A stretch of DNA of 64,000 bases from Gemmobacter lutimaris. Its GTDB lineage: Bacteria > Pseudomonadota > Alphaproteobacteria > Rhodobacterales > Rhodobacteraceae. The position numbers and the translations under genes are program-made. Numbering within the stretch: the first letter of the stretch is position 1; every line of letters starts with the position of its first letter. The notes beneath the pieces are model-generated. The model was not told the DNA's origin, ran no database searches, and saw only the letters and a list, made by a program, of their open reading frames with translations. Below are positions 20,892 through 29,923 of this stretch, one piece after another. The DNA is taken from assembly GCF_003570715.1 (NCBI RefSeq), contig NZ_QXXQ01000004.1:124001-188000 (forward strand), given 5' to 3'.

Positions 20892-21587
20892 ATGATGCGG
20901 CAGGGGGAAAGCGGGTTCGCGGCGGGGCTGATGGCGGCACTGCCGATTGTGCTGGGCTACTTTCCCATTGCCTTTTCCTTTGGCGTGGCCGGAACGCGGG
21001 CGGGGCTTGGCTTTGCCGAGGTGATGGCCTTTTCGGTGATCATGTATTCCGGCGCGGCGCAGTTTCTGGCGGTGGCGCTGGTTTCGGGCGGGGCGCCCTT
21101 GCTGGTTTCGGTGTTCACGCTGGTGGCCATGGGGTTGCGGCATCTGGCCTATGGACCCGCCCTTATGGCGGCGGCGGGCACGCGGCAGCAGACGCGGCGC
21201 GCCTGGGTCTGGGCTTTCGGGCTGACGGATGAGGTGTTCGGCACTGCGTTGGGCGCGCTGTCGCGCGGACGGCGGTTTTCTGAGCCTTTCATGTTCGGGC
21301 TGGGGCTGGCGGCCTATGTGGCCTGGGTTTCGGGCACCGCTGCGGGGGCGGCGGCGGGAGGCGGGGCGCTGGCGGCCTATCCGGCCGTCGAGGCGGCGCT
21401 GGGCTTCATGTTGCCCGCGCTGTTTCTGGCGCTTCTGCTGTCGATCCTGAGCCGGGCGCAATTGCCGGTCATCGCGGTGGCGGCGGTGGTCACCGTCGGG
21501 GTGACGCTGCTGCATTCTGCGACCTCGGGGATTCTTTCCGGGATGGTGGCCGGGGCTCTGGCCGGGCTGTCGCGGGGGCGGGCATGA
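20892..21587 (+). CDS. azlC: AzlC family branched-chain amino acid exporter, large subunit
   Basis: This 231-residue membrane protein has about seven hydrophobic segments and the AzlC signature GYFPIAFSFGVAGTRAGLG followed by VIMYSGAAQFLAVAL. AzlC with AzlD forms an inner-membrane exporter for branched-chain amino acids, as shown for YgaZH in Escherichia coli. The ATG pair at 20892/20895 is chosen because the family starts close to GFAAGLMAALP; an in-frame ATG at 20739 overlaps gcvP and is rejected. Its stop overlaps the azlD start by 4 bp (ATGA). Confidence 0.9.
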   Translation: MMRQGESGFAAGLMAALPIVLGYFPIAFSFGVAGTRAGLGFAEVMAFSVIMYSGAAQFLAVALVSGGAPLLVSVFTLVAMGLRHLAYGPALMAAAGTRQQTRRAWVWAFGLTDEVFGTALGALSRGRRFSEPFMFGLGLAAYVAWVSGTAAGAAAGGGALAAYPAVEAALGFMLPALFLALLLSILSRAQLPVIAVAAVVTVGVTLLHSATSGILSGMVAGALAGLSRGRA

Positions 21588-21895
21588 GGGCTGAGGTTCT
21601 GGCGCTTGTGGTGATCGTGGGTGCGGCGACATGGGCGTTTCGTTACCTGCCGTTCCGGCTGAACCTGTCGGCGCTGTCTGCGGGTGGCTGGCCGGGGCGG
21701 ATGCTGGCCGCGACCGGCCCGGCGGCGATTGCGGCCCTGTTTGCCGTGTCGGTTCTGCCGCTTCTGGCGGGCGGGGTGCAGGCGCCATTCTGGGCGGGAA
21801 CGGCGGCAGTAATCGGCCTGTGGTTCTGGTGTCGGTCGGTTGTGCTGGCGACCTTGGGTGGGGCGCTGGTCTATGGCGTGGTTTTCGCGATCTAG
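21584..21895 (+). CDS. azlD: AzlD family exporter, small subunit
   Basis: A 103-residue membrane protein with about four hydrophobic segments and the AzlD-type start ALVVIVGAATWAFRYLPF. It is the small partner of AzlC and is translationally coupled to it by an ATGA overlap. The order azlC-azlD and the sizes are those of the known pair. The substrate is assumed from the family. Confidence 0.9.
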   Translation: MRAEVLALVVIVGAATWAFRYLPFRLNLSALSAGGWPGRMLAATGPAAIAALFAVSVLPLLAGGVQAPFWAGTAAVIGLWFWCRSVVLATLGGALVYGVVFAI

Positions 21896-21926
21896 GCCCC
21901 TTGCGGGTGTTCGGGGTACCGCCAAT

Positions 21927-21946
21927 ATATTCCGCAACGGGAATAT
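21927..21946. promoter_or_regulatory. Inverted repeat, SqrR/BigR-type operator candidate
   Basis: ATATTCC (21927-21933), 6 nt, GGAATAT (21940-21946) is a perfect 7 bp inverted repeat. Within it ATTC-N8-GAAT is the site reported for SqrR, the persulfide-responsive ArsR-family repressor of Rhodobacter. It lies 14 bp before the thioredoxin start, so bound repressor would block transcription. Assignment to SqrR is inference; no sqrR gene is in the window. Confidence 0.5.
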
Positions 21947-21960
21947 GAATGGAGGCTCCG

Positions 21961-22398
21961 ATGGAAGCCGTGAAACTGGCCTGTGCTACCTGCGGGCAGA
22001 TGAACCGGGTGCCCCGCGACCGTCTGTTGGCCGCGCCGAAATGCGGCAGTTGCGGAGAGCCGCTGGACGATGGCCGCGTGCATGAACTGGACCGGCTGAG
22101 CCATGACAAGGCGGTGCGGGGCGATGACCTGCCGCTGCTGGTGGATTACTGGGCGCCATGGTGCGGCCCCTGCCGGGCGATGGCGCCCGAATTCGCCAAG
22201 GCGGCGAAGGCGCTGGCCCCCGAGGTGCGTCTGGCCAAGCTGAACACCGAGGATCATCCCGATATTGCCGGGCGCGCGCGCATTCAGGGCATTCCGGCGC
22301 TGGTGCTTTACCATCGCGGGCGCGAAGTGGCGCGGCTGGCGGGAGCACGCCCTGCGGCGCAAATCGCCGATTTCGTGCGGCAGAACCTGCGCGGCTGA
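21961..22398 (+). CDS. trxC: Thioredoxin 2 (zinc-ribbon thioredoxin)
   Basis: This 145-residue protein has an N-terminal zinc ribbon (CATC...CGSC, residues 7-30) joined to a thioredoxin fold with the active site WAPWCGPCRAM and the cis-Pro loop IQGIPALVLY. This is the TrxC type, a cytosolic disulfide reductase active under oxidative stress. The ATG at 21961 follows GGAGG with 5 nt spacing; an in-frame ATG at 21949 is too close to the same site. A palindrome matching the SqrR consensus lies directly upstream, which would link it to reactive sulfur. Confidence 0.92.
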   Translation: MEAVKLACATCGQMNRVPRDRLLAAPKCGSCGEPLDDGRVHELDRLSHDKAVRGDDLPLLVDYWAPWCGPCRAMAPEFAKAAKALAPEVRLAKLNTEDHPDIAGRARIQGIPALVLYHRGREVARLAGARPAAQIADFVRQNLRG

Positions 22399-22489
22399 GG
22401 TGTCGGACCGCTCTGTGTTTGATGCAGGGCAAGGTGGGGCGGGCTTGGGCGCGGTATAATCACGCCAAGACCTGAAAGAGGAGGGGACC

Positions 22490-24625
22490 ATGGCGGATGT
22501 GACGATTACCAACAGGGCGGCGGAGCTGGTAACTGGTGGCGTGAATGACCGGTTGACCTACATCTATGATGCCCAGACCAATGATGTCTGGCTGAACGGC
22601 CTGACCCCGGCGGGGACAGGGGCCGAACACCCGGAAACCGGCTATGACGGCAAGTTCGACGGGATGGGGGGCAATGACGCCTATTTCTCGGGCTTCGGTC
22701 ATTTCACCTTCATCGACCGGGCAGGCGGCAATGATTCCATCGCCACGGGCGACGGCGATGACAGCCTGATCGGCGGGGCGGGGGATGACAGCCTTTACGG
22801 CAGCGGCGGGCGCGACACCGTCGATGGCGGCGAGGGCATTGACCGCTGGCAGGCCAATGTCAGCTGGTTTACCGGCAATGTGACGGTGAACCTGAACGGG
22901 ATCTCGCGCTTTGCCGACGGAGCAGAGGCGCGCGATGTCGAGGTGCTGGACCTGACGACCGGCAAGGGCAATGACCGCATCACCAACCATGCCGGCGGGT
23001 ATGGCTATGACGTGGTGTCTTCCGGCGCAGGCAACGACCGGATCCGCATCTACATGGGGGCCACGGACCGTGTCGATGGCGGCGGCGGCAGCGATGTTCT
23101 GGAGGTGATCTATGACCAGCCCACGAATGACGTCTGGCTGAACAACCTGTCGGCCGACGAAGGTGGCGGCTACAGTGGCACCTTCAACGGCATGGGGGGC
23201 AACGACCTGATCTTCACCGGGATCGAGCGCTTCTATTTCGACGACCGGACGGGGGGCAATGACAGCATCCATACCGGCGACGGCAATGACACGCTGCTGG
23301 GCCGTGCGGGCAATGATACGCTGATGGGCGGTGCCGGGCAGGACCGGATCGACGGTGGTGCGGGCAAGTTCGATTACTGGCAGGGGCGGTTGGGCGATGC
23401 CACGTCTGCGGTGAAAGTCAACCTCAACGGCCCGTCAAAGACTGTTGGCACCGGCTGGGTCAAGGGGATCGAGGGCATGGATGTCGAAACCGGGGCGGGG
23501 CGCGATGCGCTGACCGTTCACCGGGTCGCCAATATGAGTGACATCGTCACTGCGGGCGCGGGCAATGACACGATGACCTTCTGGGACGGCGGGTCTGACT
23601 GGGCTCACGGCGGCACGGGCACCGATCTGCTGCGCTACACGGTGGAGGAATTCGGTAGCGGCGTCTGGCTGGAGGGGCTGACCGCCGGGGCAGATGGCTA
23701 CAGTGGACGTCTGAACGGTGAAGGCGGCAACGACCTGAACTTCACAGGGATCGAGCGGTTCCGGTTTGAAGACCGCGTGGGCGGCGATGACATTCTGGTC
23801 TTCGGTAAGGGCAATGACACGGTTCTGGCCGGTGGTGGAGATGACCGGGTCGATGTCGGGCGCGGCAATGATCAGGCCAATGGTGGCGGGGGGCTCGATT
23901 TCTGGACTGCCGATCTGCACAGCGCCGGCAAGGCCATCCGTATCGACCTGAACAAGGCGTCCACCTACCTCGCCTCGGGCAAGGTCGAGCAGTTCGAGGG
24001 GATGAACCTGCAAACCGGCCGCGCCAATGACCGCGTGACCGGCCATGAGACCGGCGCGATGAGCGACGTCATCGACACTGGCCGGGGGAGTGATGTGGTC
24101 TCCTTGTATGCGGGCGGCACCGATCAGGTGAACGGTGGGGCCGGGGTGGATACGCTTATCCTGACCTATGCCATTGCCAGCAACGATGTCTGGCTGCGCG
24201 GTCTGACCGCGACCGATGGCGGCGGCTGGAGCGGCCGGTTCGACGGCATGGGCGGCAATGATGTCAACTTTACCGGCATCGAGAAGTTCGCCTTCTACGA
24301 CATGTCGGGCGGCAATGACATCATCCAGACCGCCAGTGGCCGCGATACGATTTCCGGCGGGCTGGGCAATGATGATCTGACGGGCGGCGGCGGTGCGGAC
24401 CGCTTCGTCTATGACCGGTTGGCGGATGAGGGCGACGATGTGATCCGCGATTTCACCGACAGGGTGGACCGCATTGTCCTGTCGGGCGGCAGCATGGCGG
24501 ATGTGACCATCGAGGCGGTGAACGACGGTGCCGACACGCGTATCACATTGGACAGCGGCACCACGATCCTGCTGGAGGATGTGGCTGCCGGCAAGATCGG
24601 CAGCGCCGATTTCCTGTTCGGCTGA
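22490..24625 (+). CDS. Modular RTX calcium-binding protein
   Basis: This 711-residue protein has no signal peptide and is built of about three and a half tandem modules of 175-182 residues. Each module has a NDVWLNGL-type strand (about residues 31, 213, 390 and 565), then GMGGND, FTGIERFxFxDR, an RTX run ([22 protein letters not shown]) and a solenoid stretch VKVNLNG. The end ([23 protein letters not shown]) is the usual RTX C-terminal block that precedes the type I secretion signal. I infer a secreted Ca2+-stabilised protein; no catalytic motif is seen. The start has GAGGAGGGG just upstream. Its module arrangement does not match a family I know. Confidence 0.8.
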   Translation: MADVTITNRAAELVTGGVNDRLTYIYDAQTNDVWLNGLTPAGTGAEHPETGYDGKFDGMGGNDAYFSGFGHFTFIDRAGGNDSIATGDGDDSLIGGAGDDSLYGSGGRDTVDGGEGIDRWQANVSWFTGNVTVNLNGISRFADGAEARDVEVLDLTTGKGNDRITNHAGGYGYDVVSSGAGNDRIRIYMGATDRVDGGGGSDVLEVIYDQPTNDVWLNNLSADEGGGYSGTFNGMGGNDLIFTGIERFYFDDRTGGNDSIHTGDGNDTLLGRAGNDTLMGGAGQDRIDGGAGKFDYWQGRLGDATSAVKVNLNGPSKTVGTGWVKGIEGMDVETGAGRDALTVHRVANMSDIVTAGAGNDTMTFWDGGSDWAHGGTGTDLLRYTVEEFGSGVWLEGLTAGADGYSGRLNGEGGNDLNFTGIERFRFEDRVGGDDILVFGKGNDTVLAGGGDDRVDVGRGNDQANGGGGLDFWTADLHSAGKAIRIDLNKASTYLASGKVEQFEGMNLQTGRANDRVTGHETGAMSDVIDTGRGSDVVSLYAGGTDQVNGGAGVDTLILTYAIASNDVWLRGLTATDGGGWSGRFDGMGGNDVNFTGIEKFAFYDMSGGNDIIQTASGRDTISGGLGNDDLTGGGGADRFVYDRLADEGDDVIRDFTDRVDRIVLSGGSMADVTIEAVNDGADTRITLDSGTTILLEDVAAGKIGSADFLFG

Positions 24626-24636
24626 GATCCTCGCGC

Positions 24637-24663
24637 GGGGCCGCGCCGCTTTGACGCGGCCCC
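24637..24663 (+). terminator. Hairpin after the modular RTX gene
   Basis: GGGGCCGCG pairs perfectly with CGCGGCCCC across a 9 nt loop 11 bp after the stop. There is no T-tract, so it may be a processing or Rho-assisted end rather than a true intrinsic terminator. Confidence 0.5.
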
Positions 24664-24737
24664 GGCAAAGCCGTGAAAAATGGCGCCTGTCCCGCTTGAC
24701 ATTCCCCGCGCCATGGGCGAGATAGCCCGCAGGTCGA

Positions 24738-24813
<76 letters not shown>

Positions 24814-24960
24814 GACCTTCCCCGCAAAATACTGCAAGAACCGGCGCTATGATCGCCTTCGGATCTGTGCATCTGCGCGCAGTCACGTCATGCTGCGCTG
24901 CGGCTTGAAAGTGCTGCGCGCGCGCATACATCGACTGTCCAACGATATGGAGTGCGCGAG

Positions 24961-26073
24961 ATGACCGCGACCGAGCCGCTGTTCCGTCCTTTCCAGCTGA
25001 AGGGGCTGGAGCTGAAAAACCGCATCGTCATGGCGCCGATGACGCGCGACATGGCCCCCGAAGGCGTGCCGGGCGCGGCCAATGCCGAATATTACCGCCG
25101 CCGGGCCGAAGGGGGCGTGGGGCTGATCCTCAGCGAGGGCACGGTGATCGACCGCCCGGCCTCGCGTAATCTGCCGAACATCCCGTTCTTCCACGGTGAC
25201 ATGGCGCTGGAGGGCTGGCGCGGCGTGGCCGAGGCGGTGCATGGCGCGGGCGCAAAGATCGGGCCACAGATCTGGCATACTGGCTCGACCAAGGGCGGCC
25301 CGTGGAAGCCCGAGGCGGAGGTCGAGAGCCCTTCTGGCCTGCTGGCGCCGGACAAGCCGCGTGGCCGCGCGATGACCGAAGAAGACATCGCCGATACCAT
25401 CGCGGCCTTTGCCCGCGCCGCCGCAGATGCCAAGCGGATCGGCATGGATCTGGTCGAGGTGCATGGCGCGCATGGCTATCTGATCGACCAGTTCTTCTGG
25501 CAAGGCACCAACCTGCGCGACGACCGCTGGGGCGGGGCAACCCTGCCGGAACGCAGCCGCTTTGCCGTGGAAATCCTGAAGGCTGTCCGTGCTGCCGTCG
25601 GGCCGGATTTTCCGGTGCTGCTGCGCGTCAGCCAGTGGAAACAGCAGGATTACGGTGTGAAACTCGCCGCCTCGCCACAGGAAATGGAAGCCTGGCTTGG
25701 CCCGCTGGTCGAGGCCGGGGCTGACGTTCTGCATTGCTCGCAGCGCCGGTTCTGGGATGCGGAATTCCCGGAAATCGACGGCGAGGCCGGGTTGAATTTC
25801 GCGGGCTGGGCCAAGAAATTGACGGGCGCACCGACGATCAGCGTGGGGTCGGTGGGGCTTGGCGGGGCCGAGTTCCTTGCGGCCTTCCGGGGCGAGGGCG
25901 CCGGGGCCGCACCGCTGGGCCAGTTGCTTGACCGCATGGCGCGCGACGAGTTCGACCTGATTGCCGTGGGCCGCGCGCTGATTTCCGACCCGGACTGGGT
26001 TCGCCATGTGCAGGCAGGCGAGACCGATGCGCTGCGCGGCTTTGACGCCCGCGATCTGGCCGAACTGGTCTGA
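24961..26073 (+). CDS. Old Yellow Enzyme family NADH:flavin oxidoreductase
   Basis: This 370-residue FMN enzyme has the OYE barrel: LFRPFQLKGLELKNRIVMAPMTR at the N terminus, QIWHTGS, the His pair in VEVHGAHGYLIDQFFW, and the phosphate-binding end FDLIAVGRALISDPDW. OYE members reduce activated C=C bonds of enones or nitro compounds with NAD(P)H. The ATG at 24961 has GGAG 8 nt before it; GTG at 24952 is the alternative. It stands alone between the tRNA and a strong terminator. The physiological substrate is unknown. Confidence 0.9.
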   Translation: MTATEPLFRPFQLKGLELKNRIVMAPMTRDMAPEGVPGAANAEYYRRRAEGGVGLILSEGTVIDRPASRNLPNIPFFHGDMALEGWRGVAEAVHGAGAKIGPQIWHTGSTKGGPWKPEAEVESPSGLLAPDKPRGRAMTEEDIADTIAAFARAAADAKRIGMDLVEVHGAHGYLIDQFFWQGTNLRDDRWGGATLPERSRFAVEILKAVRAAVGPDFPVLLRVSQWKQQDYGVKLAASPQEMEAWLGPLVEAGADVLHCSQRRFWDAEFPEIDGEAGLNFAGWAKKLTGAPTISVGSVGLGGAEFLAAFRGEGAGAAPLGQLLDRMARDEFDLIAVGRALISDPDWVRHVQAGETDALRGFDARDLAELV

Positions 26074-26082
26074 TCCGACGCG

Positions 26083-26119
26083 ACGGGAAAGCCGCAACCG
26101 GCGGCTTTCCCGTGTTTTT
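26083..26119 (+). terminator. Intrinsic terminator after the OYE gene
   Basis: A perfect 13 bp stem ACGGGAAAGCCGC/GCGGCTTTCCCGT with a 5 nt loop is followed by G and five T. It begins 10 bp after the stop. Confidence 0.92.
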
Positions 26120-26132
26120 ACGTTGAAAAAGG

Positions 26133-26161
26133 TTCACATCGCCGCGTTGGGCGCCTATAGC
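26133..26161 (+). promoter_or_regulatory. Candidate sigma-70 promoter of rnd
   Basis: TTCACA (26133-26138) and TATAGC (26156-26161) are separated by 17 bp, matching the -35 consensus at five positions and the -10 at four. The site lies between the preceding terminator and the rnd start at 26203. Confidence 0.5.
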
Positions 26162-26202
26162 GGAAAAGCGGGACACCCCCGTAAGCCAGACGAAAGACGC
26201 CC

Positions 26203-27363
26203 ATGCGCACCATCACGACGACCGAGGCGCTTGCCGAATTCTGTGCGGCAGCCAAGGCGCAGCCCTATGTGACCATCGACACCGAGTTCCTGCGCGAACG
26301 CACCTATTGGTCGAAACTCTGCCTGATCCAGATGGCCCTGCCGGGCGCCGAAGGCGAGGCGGTGCTGGTCGATCCGATCGAAGGCGAGGGCATGTCGCTG
26401 GAACCGCTTTATGACCTGTTCCGCCACGAGGCGACGGTCAAGGTGTTCCACGCCGCCCGACAGGATCTGGAAATCTTCTTCGTGGAAGGCGGGGTCTTCC
26501 CGGTGCCGCTGTTCGACACACAGGTCGCGGCCATGGTTTGTGGCTATGGCGAACAGGTGGGCTACGAGACGCTGGTGAAGAAGATCGCCAAGGCCAGCCT
26601 CGACAAGACCTCGCGCTTCACCGACTGGTCGCGCCGCCCGCTGAGCGCGGCGCAGAAGGAATATGCGCTGGCCGATGTGACGCATCTGCGGGTGGTCTAT
26701 GAAAGCCTCGCGCGGCAGATCGCCAAATCGGGGCGCGAACGCTGGGTGGCGGAAGAGCTCAACCTGCTCACTGACCCCGAGACCTATACGATCCGCCCGG
26801 CCGAGGCGTGGCAGCGCGTCAAGACGCGCACCACCTCGGGGCGGTTTCTGGCGCTGGTCAAGGCGCTGGCCGAGTTCCGCGAAAGCTATGCACAAACGAA
26901 CAACGTACCACGGTCGCGGGTGATGAAGGACGACGCCCTGCTGGAACTGGCCTCGACCCGGCCGCAGACGCATGAGGAGCTGGGCCGCTCGCGCCTGCTG
27001 CTGCGCGAAGGGCGGCGGGGCGATATCGCCGACGGGATCATCGCGGCCGTGAAGGCCGGGCTGGAGATGAAGCCCGAGGATATGCCGAAACCCGACCTTG
27101 CGCGGGAACAGTTGCAGGTCAATCCGGCGCTGGCCGATCTGCTGCGCGTGCTGCTGAAGGCCAAATCGGAAAGCCTGTCAGTGGCGGCGAAGCTGATCGC
27201 CTCGGCCGCCGATCTGGATGCCATTGCGGCGGGCGAACGTGATCTGCCGGCGCTGAAGGGCTGGCGGATGGAAGCTTTCGGCGAGGATGCGCTGCGGCTC
27301 TGCAAGGGCGAGATCGCGCTGACCGCGCGCGGCAATGAGGTTCGGGTGGTGAAGCTGGGCTGA
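26203..27363 (+). CDS. rnd: Ribonuclease D
   Basis: This 386-residue 3'-5' exoribonuclease trims tRNA and other stable RNA ends. The DEDD catalytic motifs are present: ExoI VTIDTEFLRERTYWSKLCLIQ, ExoII VKVFHAARQDLEIFF and ExoIII SAAQKEYALADVTHLRVVY. The central HRDC domain (about residues 215-295) contains LVKALAEFRESYAQTNNVPRSRVMKDDALLELA in two blocks. Length is typical. Its TGA overlaps the gluconokinase ATG by one base, so the two are co-transcribed. Confidence 0.96.
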   Translation: MRTITTTEALAEFCAAAKAQPYVTIDTEFLRERTYWSKLCLIQMALPGAEGEAVLVDPIEGEGMSLEPLYDLFRHEATVKVFHAARQDLEIFFVEGGVFPVPLFDTQVAAMVCGYGEQVGYETLVKKIAKASLDKTSRFTDWSRRPLSAAQKEYALADVTHLRVVYESLARQIAKSGRERWVAEELNLLTDPETYTIRPAEAWQRVKTRTTSGRFLALVKALAEFRESYAQTNNVPRSRVMKDDALLELASTRPQTHEELGRSRLLLREGRRGDIADGIIAAVKAGLEMKPEDMPKPDLAREQLQVNPALADLLRVLLKAKSESLSVAAKLIASAADLDAIAAGERDLPALKGWRMEAFGEDALRLCKGEIALTARGNEVRVVKLG

Positions 27364-27845
27364 TGGCCCCGCGCATCGTTGTCATGGGCGTCTCGGGCTG
27401 CGGCAAGAGCCGCTTGGGTGCAGCGCTGGCCGGGGCGACGGGGCTGGCGTTCCGCGATGCCGATGATCTGCATCCGCCTGCGAATATTGCGAAAATGACG
27501 CGGGGCGAGGCCCTGACGGATGCCGACCGCTGGCCTTGGCTTGATGCCTGCGGTGCGGCGCTGGCACAGGGCGGGGTGTTGGCCTGTTCGGCCCTGCGCC
27601 GCGCCTATCGTGACCGGCTGCGCGATTTTGCGCCCGATCTTCGACTGATTTATCTGACCGCGCCAGAGGCGGAAATCACAGAGCATCTGCATGCGCGGCA
27701 GGGGCATTTCATGCCGCCCGCGCTGCTGGCAAGCCAGCTTGCCGCACTGGAACCGCCGGGGGTGGAGGAGCATGCGCTGATCCTGCGGGCCTTCCGGCCC
27801 ATCGGGCAGATGGTGGCCAAGGCGCGGGACGGGCTGAACCTGTAA
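27363..27845 (+). CDS. gntK: Gluconokinase
   Basis: This 160-residue P-loop kinase phosphorylates gluconate to 6-phosphogluconate, feeding the Entner-Doudoroff or pentose phosphate route. The Walker A is VMGVSGCGKS, and FRDADDLHPPANIAKMTRGEALTDADRWPWL is the family signature for substrate binding; CSALRRAYRDRLR and HARQGHFMPPALLASQLAALEPP follow. It overlaps rnd by one base. No gluconate transporter is adjacent. Confidence 0.95.
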   Translation: MAPRIVVMGVSGCGKSRLGAALAGATGLAFRDADDLHPPANIAKMTRGEALTDADRWPWLDACGAALAQGGVLACSALRRAYRDRLRDFAPDLRLIYLTAPEAEITEHLHARQGHFMPPALLASQLAALEPPGVEEHALILRAFRPIGQMVAKARDGLNL

Positions 27846-27860
27846 CAAGGGCGCATCGCC

Positions 27861-27877
27861 GGGGGCATCGAGCCCCC
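27861..27877. terminator. Short hairpin between convergent genes
   Basis: GGGGGC-ATCGA-GCCCCC lies between the ends of gntK and the convergent lipoprotein gene. It has no T-tract on either strand, so it may only weakly end transcription. Confidence 0.4.
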
Positions 27878-27904
27878 GTCAAAGCGGCTGCCGCGGTGCG
27901 GATG

Positions 27905-28363
27905 TCAGCGGCGGCTTGTCATGCCGTTGGTGGCGGCCTGCACCGTGATCGAGGTGATTTCCTGCAATTGCCGGGTGGTCAGGAAAACCGCTGCCGTGAT
28001 CTCACGCGAGCGGGGCGTGTTGACCCCGGCCTGGCCCTTGGGAGGTGACATGCGGAAGTCATAGATGCGGGCGCCGTTCTCGTCAGGGCTGCGCTTCACC
28101 AGTTCTGCATCCCACCAGCCCTGTGTTGGCGGCAGGGCGGTGACGCGCAGGATGGCGCCGCCGGAGGCCGGTTCCACCTTCAGTGCGGTGATCTGCTGGG
28201 CCAGCGGGCGGGGGTCTTGCACTGCACCGGGGGTCACCTCAGCTACCGCCACGGTTTCGCTGCGCTTGAACCAGTTGAACGGGTTGAGGCGCGACTCGCG
28301 CACCGCCCCGCAGGCGGAAACGAACATCACCAGCGCCAGCGCGGCAAGCAGCGGTTTTCTCAT
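27905..28363 (-). CDS. Putative lipoprotein of unknown function
   Basis: This 152-residue protein starts with MRKPLLAALALVMFVSACGAV, a signal peptide with lipobox VSAC, so Cys18 is the probable lipidated residue. Residue 19 is Gly, not Asp, so outer-membrane sorting is likely. The mature part has a recognisable block TALKVEPASGGAILRVTALPPTQGWWDAELV, but I know no function for it. It is convergent with gntK and divergent from sufE. Confidence 0.8.
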   Translation of the reverse strand: MRKPLLAALALVMFVSACGAVRESRLNPFNWFKRSETVAVAEVTPGAVQDPRPLAQQITALKVEPASGGAILRVTALPPTQGWWDAELVKRSPDENGARIYDFRMSPPKGQAGVNTPRSREITAAVFLTTRQLQEITSITVQAATNGMTSRR

Positions 28364-28531
28364 CCCATCCCCTTTCGCGCCTGTGCGGCGCCTGATCGTG
28401 CCCGGTAACGCGCCCAGTAACGCGGCCAGCCTGACCCTTGGCTAACCCAAGCGCGGGCTTTTGAAAAGCACTCCTCTGGACCTTTGGCGCGCTTCGGCCT
28501 AGCTGTGGCCCGATACGGTAAGGAGCGCAGC

Positions 28532-28951
28532 ATGGCCACCCCCGCCTTTGAAGAGATCGTGGAAACCTTCGAATTCCTTGACGACTGGGAAGACCGCTAT
28601 CGCCATGTGATCGAACTGGGCAAGGCTTTCCCCGATCTGGACGCGGCCTTTCAGGTGCCTGCCTTCAAGGTGGAGGGCTGCGCCAGCCAGGTCTGGCTGC
28701 GCCCGATGGTCGAGGGGCAGGGACCGGGCGCGCGGTTCGATTTTCAGGGCACGTCGGATGCGATGATCGTGCGCGGTCTGATCGCGGTGCTTCATGCGCT
28801 TTACTCCGGGCTGACGGCAGCCGAGGTTGGCCACGTCGATGCACCCGCCGAACTTGCCCGGCTGGGCCTGAACGAACATCTGTCGGCGCAGCGGTCGAAT
28901 GGCGTTCGGGCGATGGTGGATCGCATCCGCAAAACCGCCGCCAGCGCCTGA
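28532..28951 (+). CDS. sufE: SufE family sulfur acceptor
   Basis: This 139-residue protein accepts persulfide sulfur from a SufS-type cysteine desulfurase for Fe-S cluster assembly in the cytosol. The catalytic Cys is in FKVEGCASQVWLRP; DDWEDRYRHVIELGKAFPDL at the N terminus and HLSAQRSNGVRAMVDRI at the end are typical. The ATG at 28532 follows AAGGAG; an earlier in-frame ATG at 28484 lacks a ribosome site. No other suf genes are in the window. It converges with bolA. Confidence 0.95.
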   Translation: MATPAFEEIVETFEFLDDWEDRYRHVIELGKAFPDLDAAFQVPAFKVEGCASQVWLRPMVEGQGPGARFDFQGTSDAMIVRGLIAVLHALYSGLTAAEVGHVDAPAELARLGLNEHLSAQRSNGVRAMVDRIRKTAASA

Positions 28952-28954
28952 GCC

Positions 28955-29206
28955 TCAGCCGATGTCCAGCGCCAGCGCGTGAATGCGTGTGGTCAGATCG
29001 CCAAGCGCGCGATGCACGGCACGGTGCCGTTCCACGCGACCGAGGCTGGCAAGCGCAGGCGCGCGGATTGTCACGTTGAAATGCGTCTCACCGCCTTCGC
29101 GCCAGCCGCCATGACCGCGATGTTTTTCACTATCGTCTTGAATTTCCAGAACTTCCGGCGCAAAGGCCACCGTCAGTCTTTCTTTGATTTCGTCATGGAC
29201 AGACAT
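28955..29206 (-). CDS. bolA: BolA family protein
   Basis: This 83-residue BolA-fold protein contains the conserved HFNVTIRAPALASLGRVERHRAVHRAL block. BolA proteins form [2Fe-2S]-bridged heterodimers with monothiol glutaredoxins and affect iron and redox control. It ends 3 bp from the sufE stop on the opposite strand, so both are linked to Fe-S metabolism by family as well as by place. The start ATG is at 29206. Confidence 0.93.
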   Translation of the reverse strand: MSVHDEIKERLTVAFAPEVLEIQDDSEKHRGHGGWREGGETHFNVTIRAPALASLGRVERHRAVHRALGDLTTRIHALALDIG

Positions 29207-29293
29207 TTTCAGCGCGCTCCCCCTTCAATCCGGCGCGTAAACATCTAAACTCTCGCCTCCGAGTCGGAAAGGCAGTGTCGGAAAGGCCGCAAG

Positions 29294-29923
29294 ATGCAGA
29301 AACCCCCGTTCGAATTCGACATCCGTGTTTCCTCGGACAAGAAGCGCCGCAAGACGGGCCGCCGGGGCATGTCGGGGGCGTTCGAAACCTCGCAGAAGAA
29401 CTGCGAATATCCGGGCTGTCAGGAGGCGGGTCTTTATCGCGCGCCAAAATCGCCGGATCTGCTGGACGAGTTCTTCTGGTTCTGCAAGGACCACGTTCGG
29501 GAATACAATCTGAAGTGGAACTTCTTCAACGGCACCTCGGACGAGGAATTCCAGAAGTTCCTCGACAAGGCCCGTGTGTGGGAACGCGAGACGAAGCCGT
29601 TCAGCCAGAAGGACGATGGCCGGGCCTGGGCGCGGCTGGGGGTCAATGACCCCATGGCGATCCTGGGCGAGAAAGGCACGCAGAACCCCGGCAAGGTGCA
29701 GTCTGCCGTGACCCGCAAGCTGCCCTCGACCGAACGCAAGGCGCTGGAGATCCTTGATGCGCGCGACACCTGGACGCGCACGGAAATCCGCAAGCAATAC
29801 AAGAGCCTCGTGAAGGATCTTCACCCCGACATGAATGGTGGCAACCGCGATGACGAATCGCGGCTGCAAGAGGTTGTCTGGGCGTGGGAGCAGATCCGCG
29901 AAAGCCGCTATTTCCGGGACTGA
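29294..29923 (+). CDS. J-domain protein with a possible N-terminal metal site
   Basis: This 209-residue protein ends with a J domain (about residues 155-209) including the HPD motif in KSLVKDLHPDMNGG, which stimulates DnaK ATPase. Residues 37-67 contain Cys37, Cys42, Cys64 and His67 (NCEYPGCQEAG ... FWFCKDHVREYN), a plausible zinc site. Between them is a charged linker. This layout is common in alphaproteobacteria but its client is unknown. It is not DnaJ itself: the J domain is C-terminal and there is no Gly/Phe region. It overlaps the convergent glycosyltransferase gene by 16 bp. Confidence 0.88.
   Translation: MQKPPFEFDIRVSSDKKRRKTGRRGMSGAFETSQKNCEYPGCQEAGLYRAPKSPDLLDEFFWFCKDHVREYNLKWNFFNGTSDEEFQKFLDKARVWERETKPFSQKDDGRAWARLGVNDPMAILGEKGTQNPGKVQSAVTRKLPSTERKALEILDARDTWTRTEIRKQYKSLVKDLHPDMNGGNRDDESRLQEVVWAWEQIRESRYFRD

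Noticed and set aside
24814-24960. A tRNA-adjacent integration site
   Set aside because: No repeat of the tRNA 3' end, integrase or compositional change is seen near the tRNA.
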